Positions 24,401 to 30,988 of a DNA stretch of 64,000 nucleotides are shown here, piece after piece. The notes under the pieces are model-generated. The model worked only from the letters and a program-made list of their open reading frames with translations, did not search any database and was not told where the DNA came from. This stretch comes from CALKJP01 sp046299555 (GTDB lineage: Bacteria; Bacteroidota; Bacteroidia; JACCXN01). The translations under genes were made by a program, and so were the position numbers. The stretch covers positions 1,054,001 through 1,118,000 of the forward strand of contig JBKBHS010000001.1 in the NCBI GenBank assembly GCA_046299555.1. Reading direction: 5' to 3'. Within the stretch, counting starts at the first letter, position 1. Each line of letters begins with the position of its first letter.

Positions 24401-25531
24401 GGTAATTACAGTGTAACGTTAACAGCAACGAGTGATAGTGGATGTGTAGCAAGTATAACACAACAAGTTACGGTATATCCGATGCCGAATGCAGATTTTA
24501 CGGTTAATGAAGTATGCCATAATAGTCCCACAGAGTTTACAAGTACATCGAGTGTATTACCACCGGATAATATTACCACCTATCAATGGTTATTTGGAGA
24601 TAATAATAGTTCAAGCCAACAAAATCCACAGCACACTTATAGCAGTGCAGGCTTATACAATGCTACCTTGATAGTAACCACGAATCACAATTGCAGCGAT
24701 ACGATAGTTTTACCTGTAACAGTAAATCCGAATCCGGTAGTAGATTTTGTGGCCAATAAAATAAACGGATGCTCACCATTGTGTATAGATTTTACACAAC
24801 AGGCAACAATATCATCAGGAGTTAACAGTCAATATATTTGGAATTTTGGCGATGGAAATAATGGCAATGGAGCAGTAGTATCAAATTGTTATACCAATAC
24901 AACTATCTACAATCCGATTAGCAGAGATATTACGTTAACTGTAGTATCGGATAAGGGTTGTAGCACAACGGTAACCAAGCCGAATTATATAACAGTGTAT
25001 CCTTTGCCTGTAGCGGAGTTTACGCCTATACCGAAGGAGACGAGTATCTTAGATCCAATTATATATTTTGAAAATCAATCTTTAGGTTCGAATGCGTGGT
25101 TGTGGCATTTTGGAGAGGCGAATAATACGGGAGATACCATAAGTCAAAACCCATATCATACATACAAGGATACTGGGATTTATCAAGTTACATTAATATC
25201 CACGAATCAATGGGGATGTAAAGATACAGTAGTACATGATGTAGTAATAATAGGAGATTTTGCGTATTTTATACCGAATACCTTTACACCGAATGGGGAT
25301 GGGGTAAATGATAGTTTTTATGGCAAGGGTTATGGTATAAAAGAGATCGTATTTCAGGTGTTTGACCGCTGGGGGTTGTTATTATTTGAAACAACCGATG
25401 TGAACGAAGGCTGGAAAGGCACCTATCAAGGAGAAAACTGTCAGCAGGATGTGTATGTTTATCAGGTAAGAATTGTAGATATAAATAATAAAAAACATCA
25501 GTTTAGAGGGCATGTTAATTTGATTCGATAA
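21410..25531 (+). CDS. IgGFc-binding-type domain fused to PKD repeats, T9SS type B (array member 2)
   Basis: This 1373-residue protein has a signal peptide (1-22). Its N-terminal 440 residues differ from the neighbours: GKDFWFGFLSNFYGPGG, then SVWGLEYILVPL-like strands (seen as SAWGLEYILVPLSNKS) and HTLTCPDGVLAYIYGWGGYESFGYCAG, the pattern of the IgGFc-binding N-terminal domain found in mucin-binding-type surface proteins. Next come a PKD domain (YIWNFGDNTTANG), an Ig-like stretch, two more PKDs (YLWNFGDGNNTT, YWWDFGDGSP), and then residues about 760-1331 that are identical to member 1. The end is again a type B sorting domain. It starts 13 bases after member 1. An adhesive function is inferred. 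Confidence 0.88.
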   Translation: MKALIKIIFILYIILPYTSAYSQNSTKGKDFWFGFLSNFYGPGGSPNMIYITSDRNVNGNISVPGIGVNIPFSVTANGVFSVDMAAQLVEPPQNDGIHNLAIHITACDTITVYAQNAGSASNDATIIYPTESLGDDYRILNINGWPGDWGDEALIVATENNTQIEIIPSVATSGGLPAGVPTVITLNQGQMYQLSHIPGGNNLSGTIIRGVNSGVCKPFAVFSGSICINIGGCVACDHLYEQLLPVSAWGLEYILVPLSNKSQTYYRIIALNNGTSVSINGGAPINLNAGQVHQFSNNVASYVQSNQPIQIMQYAQGNDCDGVGDPFQILMFPIEQTIDNITFNAFVTPLITQYWVNIVAQTSAVANVVLDGNNIAAQFNPVPSNPAFSFARVNITQGNHTLTCPDGVLAYIYGWGGYESFGYCAGASLRDLTNDFTITSVPTCAGNSITFSAISDPNTTNYIWNFGDNTTANGLTVSHTYSNPGTYQVTLTKVNNIGCDKIIQKNVLIMDPPVQIEQNDTVICIGATVNLNIFSNDSIPIYTPTGCGDSLLTYISYPYDSIVWSTGQNTFNISITPTQDTTIYVYAYEGNCIGVDSIRIAVKDIHAQFSVQDNCFGVSSQFNNTSFINNPHQIDSYLWNFGDGNNTTAQNPTHTYGSPGNYNVTLIVSTIEGCSDSITQSINVYDAPVADFETDSVCLGVAILFNNLTSNPLHGNIGNYWWDFGDGSPINTSNWSPNYMYNQSGVFNVSLVVQNSQLNCYDTITKPVRVYANPSAGFSYTDVCLGNVMSLTDSSSIATTDTIVSYLWAFGDGSPTDNNQNTTHLYNNAGAYTVTLIVTGTGGCSDVQTHTVNVYDAPQANFTTSNVCLNTAASFTNTTVSPQHGGMGNFSWNFGDGSPLNTNDWNANHQYTTHGTYQVTLITQNSNLGCADTITLPIIIHPMPVPNFTFVNQCQADAYTFTNTSSIAQGTIASYNWNFGDNSTSTASSPSHTYSSSGNYSVTLTATSDSGCVASITQQVTVYPMPNADFTVNEVCHNSPTEFTSTSSVLPPDNITTYQWLFGDNNSSSQQNPQHTYSSAGLYNATLIVTTNHNCSDTIVLPVTVNPNPVVDFVANKINGCSPLCIDFTQQATISSGVNSQYIWNFGDGNNGNGAVVSNCYTNTTIYNPISRDITLTVVSDKGCSTTVTKPNYITVYPLPVAEFTPIPKETSILDPIIYFENQSLGSNAWLWHFGEANNTGDTISQNPYHTYKDTGIYQVTLISTNQWGCKDTVVHDVVIIGDFAYFIPNTFTPNGDGVNDSFYGKGYGIKEIVFQVFDRWGLLLFETTDVNEGWKGTYQGENCQQDVYVYQVRIVDINNKKHQFRGHVNLIR
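23686..25401 (+). repeat. direct repeat copy 2, 1716 bp, identical to 19551-21266
   Basis: This is the second copy of the exact repeat, with the same reading phase. The first mismatch upstream is at 23685/19550 and downstream at 25402/21267 (G versus A, synonymous). The copies start 4135 bp apart. Confidence 0.95.
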
Positions 25532-25584
25532 AATTTTTTATCCATAAAAGCATTCTGCTAAATAATTTCATCGAATCAAATTAA
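25515..25584. repeat. 15-bp inverted repeat across the stop codon of array member 2
   Basis: ttaatttgattcgat at 25515-25529 (the last codons of the gene) is repeated as its exact reverse complement at 25570-25584, with 40 bases between. The same coding end occurs in member 1 (near 21380-21394) but without the inverted partner. It may act as a terminator or be a scar of rearrangement. Confidence 0.6.
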
Positions 25585-25679
25585 ATAATAGTCGAATTGG
25601 CAACCAAATGTTTATTTTAACGTTAATTAATATAATCTTTTAAATTACTTTCGTAAATTATATGTAAAACATTGTAGTG

Positions 25680-28600
25680 ATGCCAATTAACAGAATTTTA
25701 TTTCTTTTTATAATTTGTATTTTAAATCCAAGTTTTCTATCAGCTCAAAATACATGTCCTAATTCCGATTTTTCACAAGGCAATTTTAATAATTGGAATG
25801 GTTTTACAGGTAGTTATACTAATCCTGCTCAAACTCCCGGTATAGTTCCGGGCAGGCACACTATAATGAATGCTTCTGCATTAGATCCAAATACATGCAA
25901 TGGCTTAAATGTATTACCTCCCGGATCTTCATTTTCGGCACGTTTGGGTAATGCAGGTACAAATGCACAAGGAGAGCAATTAAGATATACTTTAGCAGTT
26001 ACCAACCAAAACGCTTTATTTGTATATAAATACGCAGTTGTATTAGAAAATCCATCCGGTCATGCCCCTAATGAACAACCTGAATTTAGAATGAGAATTT
26101 TAAACCAGTCAGGACAACAAATTGGAGGTAATTGCGGGCAATATACGGTTTATGGAGGTCAACCGGGGCAAAATTTTCAAGTTTGTGGAGGAGTTACTTG
26201 GTTACCCTGGACAATAGTTTCTGTAAACTTATCGCCCTATATCGGGCAAAATGTTACAATAGAATTTACAACAAAAGACTGTAGCTTAGGTGCACATTTT
26301 GGATACGCATACGTTGCTGCCGAATGTATGCCTTTAATGATTGATATTGAATATTGCCCGGGTGATAATTCTGTAGTATTAACTGCTCCTCCTGGCTTTC
26401 AATCTTACCAATGGAGTCCGGGGGGAGCTACAACACAATCTATAACCATAAATAATCCGGTTATTGGTTCTACCTATTCTTGTACATTAACTTCGTTTAG
26501 TAATCAAGGTTCTTGTCAGGTTACCTTAAGTGTTCAGATAGTACCAACAGTAGTTACGGCAGGTTTTTCTTTTTCACCGGCTTGTCAGGGAGTGCCAATA
26601 CAATTTACAGATACTTCAACAGTAGCAAATGGAACACTAGGTTCCTGGCTTTGGGATTTTGGAGATGGAAACACTTCAACAGCACAAAACCCAACACATA
26701 CCTATTCGAATAGTGGCACTTATAATGTAACCCTTATTGCATTTTCTACAGCGCAATGTAGCGATACAATTACTCAGCAAATTAATATTTTCCCAATTCC
26801 TGATGCTCAATTTACTTATGCTCCTGCTTGTCCCGGAGATGCTGTTCAATTTACTAATAACTCTACCGGTAATACAACTTTAACCTACAATTGGAATTTT
26901 GGAGATCCTGCTTCCGGTGCAAATAATACTTCAACTGATACAAATCCAAGTCATATATTTAATACAGCCGGAACGTATAATGTAACTTTGGTTGCAACTA
27001 ATACCAATGGATGTGTTGATACTCTTGTTCAACAAGTCCAAGTTAATTCAGGTGCTACGCCAAATTTTACATTTACAAGTCAATGTCAGGGAACAGCAAT
27101 AAACTTTAATAATACAAGTACTATAGCTCCTCCTAATACCATTACAAATTACAGTTGGAATTTTGGAGGAGGTAATACCGCAACCGGAGCTACAGCAAGT
27201 CATGTATTTAATACTCCCGGAATGAATAATGTTACATTAACGGTAACAACATCTTTAGGATGTAGCGATTCTATTACCATACCGGTGAGGGTATATGCTA
27301 ATCCTGTTGCTAATTTTACACATCAAGATGTGTGTTTTGGTAATGTAATGAGTTTTACTAATACCTCTACAGTTACTAATACAGATACTATTACAAGTTA
27401 TTTATGGGCATTTGGAAATGGTAATACATCTACAGCAACCAACCCAACTCAAAACTATGCAGCACCAGGCAGTTATAATGTTACTTTGATTGCCACTAGT
27501 ACCGGTGGATGTTCAAATGTTGTTACTCATCAGGTTAATGTATATGATTTGCCAGTTGCCGACTTTATATTTGATAATAAATGTGAAAATATTCAAGCTA
27601 CATTTACAAACATTACACAACAGCCACAATCCGGTAATGTTACGTCATGGTCATGGAATTATGGAGATGGTTCACCATTAGATGTTACCAATTGGAATGG
27701 AGTACATACTTATACAACAACAGGTACATATACTGTAACTTTAATTACTAATAATACTATCGGCTGTTCAGATACTGTAAGTCATCAAATATTAGTACAT
27801 CCAACTCCTGTTGCAGATTTTAGTTTTACCAATAAATGTTTAGTAGATTCAGTTGTGTTTACAGATCTTTCAACCGGTGGAATCGCATCATATAACTGGA
27901 ATTTTGGAGATGGAAATAATAGTACGCAATCTAATCCAACCCATATCTATTCAAATGCTGGATTTTATACCGTTACATTATCAGTAACAAGCGATAGCGG
28001 TTGTACACATTTTACAACTAAGCAAGTTGAAATATACCCAATGCCAAATGCTGATTTTTCTGCATTAAACGTTTGTCAGTATGATAGTATGAATTTTACT
28101 TCGTTGGCAACGGTTCAACCTCCAAGTAATATTGCAAATTGGAATTGGGATTTTGGAAATACAATAGGAACATCTACTCAAACCAATCCAGCTTATTTCT
28201 ATGGTGCACCTGGAACTTACAATGTAACCTTAATAGTAAATACCAATAATAATTGTAAAGATACAGTTACAAAAACAGTTGTAGTAAACCCAATGCCGAA
28301 TGTAAATTTTGAAGCGGATTTATTAAGTTCCTGTTCTCCATTATGTGTTAATTTAACAGACTTATCATCAGTAGTTTCAGGTAACAATACTTCTTTTGTG
28401 TGGAATTTTGGTGATGGAACAACAGGAAACGGAGTAACTACTAACCATTGCTATACCAACGATGGTGCTACTGAAAATGTATATAGAACAATAACGCTAA
28501 CTGTTACTACCGATAGTGGTTGTGTTGGCATGCACACCAAAAACAATTATTTAACAATTTATCCTACCCCGATTGCTGAATTTTCATCATCTCCACAACC

Positions 28601-29087
28601 CACTACCATTAGAAATCCAATTATATATTTTAATAATGAAACAATTGGAGGATATTCTTATGTGTGGAATTTTGGTGATAATACAGCAACTTCTACTGAA
28701 ACTAGTCCAACTCATACTTATGTAATGGTTGGTCAGTATGATGTTACATTAATATCTACCAATCAATGGGGATGTTCTGATACAATTATTCATACAGTAT
28801 ATATTGATGATGATTTTGCGTTTTATATACCAAATGCCTTTACTCCAAATGGTGATGGAATTAATGATATATTTTCAGGCAAAGGCTATGGTATTAAAGA
28901 GTATGTAATGTATGTTTTTGATCGGTGGGGTGAAAAACTTTATGAAACCACTGACTTAAATAAAGGGTGGGATGGGACCTTTAAAGGAGCGGAAGCTCAA
29001 CAAGATGTATATGTTTATCGTGTAGATATTATAGATATTCACGGAGAAAAACACAAATATAAAGGACACTTTACATTAGTAAGATAA
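25680..29087 (+). CDS. giant PKD-repeat surface protein, T9SS type B (array member 3)
   Basis: This 1135-residue protein has the same layout as member 1: signal peptide (ending FLSAQ), N-terminal domain starting CPNSDFSQGNFNNWNGFTG with GRHTIM, Ig-like stretch, nine PKD domains (WLWDFGDGNTST, YNWNFGDPASG, YLWAFGNGNTST, WSWNYGDGSP and others) and the type B C-terminal domain (FYIPNAFTPNGDGINDIF, VFDRWGEKLYE). The protein is clearly homologous to member 1 along its whole length but diverged, with no long identical DNA. I use ATG 25680 rather than the GTG just before it. The gap from member 2 is 148 bases, so it may have its own promoter. A hairpin at 29093-29120 ends the array. Confidence 0.9.
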   Translation: MPINRILFLFIICILNPSFLSAQNTCPNSDFSQGNFNNWNGFTGSYTNPAQTPGIVPGRHTIMNASALDPNTCNGLNVLPPGSSFSARLGNAGTNAQGEQLRYTLAVTNQNALFVYKYAVVLENPSGHAPNEQPEFRMRILNQSGQQIGGNCGQYTVYGGQPGQNFQVCGGVTWLPWTIVSVNLSPYIGQNVTIEFTTKDCSLGAHFGYAYVAAECMPLMIDIEYCPGDNSVVLTAPPGFQSYQWSPGGATTQSITINNPVIGSTYSCTLTSFSNQGSCQVTLSVQIVPTVVTAGFSFSPACQGVPIQFTDTSTVANGTLGSWLWDFGDGNTSTAQNPTHTYSNSGTYNVTLIAFSTAQCSDTITQQINIFPIPDAQFTYAPACPGDAVQFTNNSTGNTTLTYNWNFGDPASGANNTSTDTNPSHIFNTAGTYNVTLVATNTNGCVDTLVQQVQVNSGATPNFTFTSQCQGTAINFNNTSTIAPPNTITNYSWNFGGGNTATGATASHVFNTPGMNNVTLTVTTSLGCSDSITIPVRVYANPVANFTHQDVCFGNVMSFTNTSTVTNTDTITSYLWAFGNGNTSTATNPTQNYAAPGSYNVTLIATSTGGCSNVVTHQVNVYDLPVADFIFDNKCENIQATFTNITQQPQSGNVTSWSWNYGDGSPLDVTNWNGVHTYTTTGTYTVTLITNNTIGCSDTVSHQILVHPTPVADFSFTNKCLVDSVVFTDLSTGGIASYNWNFGDGNNSTQSNPTHIYSNAGFYTVTLSVTSDSGCTHFTTKQVEIYPMPNADFSALNVCQYDSMNFTSLATVQPPSNIANWNWDFGNTIGTSTQTNPAYFYGAPGTYNVTLIVNTNNNCKDTVTKTVVVNPMPNVNFEADLLSSCSPLCVNLTDLSSVVSGNNTSFVWNFGDGTTGNGVTTNHCYTNDGATENVYRTITLTVTTDSGCVGMHTKNNYLTIYPTPIAEFSSSPQPTTIRNPIIYFNNETIGGYSYVWNFGDNTATSTETSPTHTYVMVGQYDVTLISTNQWGCSDTIIHTVYIDDDFAFYIPNAFTPNGDGINDIFSGKGYGIKEYVMYVFDRWGEKLYETTDLNKGWDGTFKGAEAQQDVYVYRVDIIDIHGEKHKYKGHFTLVR

Positions 29088-29092
29088 TAAAT

Positions 29093-29120
29093 AAAAATCC
29101 CCCGAAACCGGGGGATTTTT
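29093..29120. terminator. bidirectional terminator closing the PKD array
   Basis: aaaaatcccccg (29093-29104) pairs perfectly with cgggggattttt (29109-29120) around aaac, giving a 12-bp stem with A and T tracts on both sides. It serves the plus-strand PKD gene (stop at 29087) and the convergent gene ending at 29132. Confidence 0.88.
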
Positions 29121-29131
29121 TTAGAATTTAA

Positions 29132-29653
29132 TTAGAACAATGTTTTGACTTCTTTTTTTAAGATTTCCAATGCAAAATCAGATGGAATTTTTTCCAACTG
29201 ACTACTCATATCAATAATCATTTTGCTTAATTCAGCGCCATTTGCATCATCTCCAACTCTTGCTGCAGCAATGTTTATAATTTTAATCGTTTCTTCTTTT
29301 GCAGCTTTTACTGCGTCCCACATAGGTTTCGACATATAAATTTGTTGTGCTACATTATGATCATATTCATTTCTGATATTTTTTAATAATTCAGCTTGTA
29401 ATAAACGAGCACTCATACCTTGTTTAAAAATGCGCATTACTAAAGCATTTGGATGAATTCTTTCTAAAAAAATGGCAATTCTTTCATAAGCTTGTAAACG
29501 TAAAGGCAAAATATTTTTCTGATTGTTTGATTTAAATTCAATCATTTGTTTGCGATATTCATTTTCAGTCATTTTTTTTAAAAAGAAAAAAGCAGTTAGA
29601 AATACAATACCCGAAGGTAAAACTGCTATTAATACATCAAAAAGTGCATCCAT
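29132..29653 (-). CDS. membrane-anchored protein of unknown function
   Basis: The 173-residue protein has one N-terminal membrane helix (about residues 8-27, AVLPSGIVFLTAFFFLKK) and then a cytoplasmic, mostly helical part with a charged first stretch (MTENEYRKQMIEFKSNNQ) and LRLQAYERIAIFLERIHP. I believe similar proteins occur widely in Bacteroidota, often near housekeeping genes, but I cannot name a characterised family. No catalytic motif is seen. It has its own -7 element (29671-29678) and shares the convergent terminator with the PKD array. dnaN lies 111 bases upstream on the same strand behind its own terminator. Confidence 0.8.
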   Translation of the reverse strand: MDALFDVLIAVLPSGIVFLTAFFFLKKMTENEYRKQMIEFKSNNQKNILPLRLQAYERIAIFLERIHPNALVMRIFKQGMSARLLQAELLKNIRNEYDHNVAQQIYMSKPMWDAVKAAKEETIKIINIAAARVGDDANGAELSKMIIDMSSQLEKIPSDFALEILKKEVKTLF

Positions 29654-29670
29654 AAATTGAACGTTTTAAA

Positions 29671-29678
29671 CAAATTTA
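29671..29678 (-). promoter_or_regulatory. -7 promoter element of the membrane-anchored unknown gene
   Basis: Reading 29678 to 29671 on the minus strand gives TAAATTTG (TAnnTTTG), 17 bases before ATG 29653 and just past the dnaN terminator. Confidence 0.5.
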
Positions 29679-29715
29679 AAAATTAATATGATGATTTTAG
29701 AGTATTTTTAATAAA

Positions 29716-29744
29716 AAGCCTCATCAAATTATTTGATGAGGCTT
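29716..29744 (-). terminator. terminator after dnaN
   Basis: aagcctcatcaaat (29716-29729) and atttgatgaggctt (29731-29744) are exact inverted complements. On the minus strand the hairpin is followed by ttttattaaaaat. It lies 20 bases after the dnaN stop codon. Confidence 0.8.
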
Positions 29745-29764
29745 CAATAAAAATTCTTCTTTGA

Positions 29765-30886
29765 TTATGAATTAAGCATTATAGGCATAACCAACATTAA
29801 TAAATCTTCTTCTTTATTATCATTATCAACCGGTAGCAAAATTCCTGCTCTGTTTGGAGCCGACATTTCTAAGTTTACATATTCGGTTTCAATATTATTA
29901 AGCATTTCTAATAAGAATTTTGAATTGAAACCTATTTCCATATCTTGCCCTTCGTATTGGCAAGGCAGGCGTTCTATTGCTTCGTTAGAAAAATCTAAAT
30001 CTTGCGCAGAAACTTGTAATTGGTTACCGGTAATTTTTAAACGTATTTGATAAGTGGTTTTATTTGAGAAAATTGAAACACGTTTTAAAGAATTGGCTAA
30101 TGCTTGCCTTTCGATAGTTAATTTATTGGGGTTTTCTTTTGGTATAACAGCTTCATAATTAGGATATTTTCCGTCAATTAATCTACAAATTAACTGTAAA
30201 TTATTGTGTGCAAAAAAGGCACTGGTTGGATTATACTCTATTTTAACGTTTCCTTCTTCTCCTGAAAGTAAGTTGCGTAATAAGTTTAATGGTTTTTTGG
30301 GTAATATAAACGAAGCATTATTTGCTGATTTTACATCTAATCTTCTGTATCGAACTAATTTATGAGCATCGGTAGCTACGAAAATTACTCCACTATCAGT
30401 TAATTGGCAAAATACTCCCGACATTACAGGGCGCAAATCATCATTACCGGTAGCAAAAATGGTTTTATTAATTCCTGTTGCAAATGCAGAAGCGTCCATT
30501 TCAAAAGTGCTTGGAGATTCTACATTTGGAATTTTTGGATATTCATCAGCATTATGCCCTGATAATTTATATTTACCATAATCTGAAGCTATTTCTATTC
30601 CAAAGTTTTTTTCGTCAATCGTAAAAGTTAAGGGTTGTTCCGAAAAAGTTTTTAATGTATCCATTAAAAGCTTTGCAGGTACGGCAATTTTACCACTGTC
30701 TTTAGATTCTACCTCTAGGTAAGTAATCATGGTTGTTTCTAAATCGGAGGCGCAGATAGTTAATTTGCCCGGTGTAATATCAAATAAGAAATTATCTAAA
30801 ATGGGTAAGGTATTACTGGAGTTTAATACTCCGTTTATCTGCGAAAGGTGTTTTAGTAATGTGGTACTCGAAACAATAAATTTCAT
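29765..30886 (-). CDS. dnaN: DNA polymerase III sliding clamp (beta subunit)
   Basis: DnaN forms the ring-shaped dimer that holds the replicative polymerase on DNA. The 373-residue protein shows the three-part clamp layout: MKFIVSSTTLLKHLSQINGV and LPILDNFLFDI at the N-terminus, VPAKLLMDTLKTF in the first domain, the middle FATGNDDLRPVMSGVF with DAHKLVRYR, and the final LLMLVMPIMLN, which fits the conserved C-terminal (M)P(M)R-type end only loosely. No dnaA or oriC-like DnaA-box cluster was seen next to it. It is a single-gene unit with its own -7 element and terminator. Confidence 0.97.
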   Translation of the reverse strand: MKFIVSSTTLLKHLSQINGVLNSSNTLPILDNFLFDITPGKLTICASDLETTMITYLEVESKDSGKIAVPAKLLMDTLKTFSEQPLTFTIDEKNFGIEIASDYGKYKLSGHNADEYPKIPNVESPSTFEMDASAFATGINKTIFATGNDDLRPVMSGVFCQLTDSGVIFVATDAHKLVRYRRLDVKSANNASFILPKKPLNLLRNLLSGEEGNVKIEYNPTSAFFAHNNLQLICRLIDGKYPNYEAVIPKENPNKLTIERQALANSLKRVSIFSNKTTYQIRLKITGNQLQVSAQDLDFSNEAIERLPCQYEGQDMEIGFNSKFLLEMLNNIETEYVNLEMSAPNRAGILLPVDNDNKEEDLLMLVMPIMLNS

Positions 30887-30908
30887 GTCTTTTTGTATTT
30901 TTAGAAAA

Positions 30909-30916
30909 CAAATTTA
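30909..30916 (-). promoter_or_regulatory. -7 promoter element of dnaN
   Basis: Minus-strand 30916 to 30909 reads TAAATTTG, an exact TAnnTTTG match, 22 bases before the ATG at 30886. Confidence 0.5.
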
Positions 30917-30988
30917 AAGGTTTAAACCTATAAGGATTTAAAATAAGAATTAACAATAAAGAGGAGTTTTTAACAAGTTGTTAATTCC

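Noticed and set aside
17956..29087. Mobile element as cause of the 1716-bp duplication
   Set aside because: No transposase, terminal inverted repeats or target-site duplications are seen. The repeat is in frame and within coding sequence, which fits homologous recombination better.
29765..30916. Replication origin next to dnaN
   Set aside because: No dnaA gene and no cluster of DnaA boxes was noticed around dnaN. In Bacteroidota dnaN is often away from the origin.
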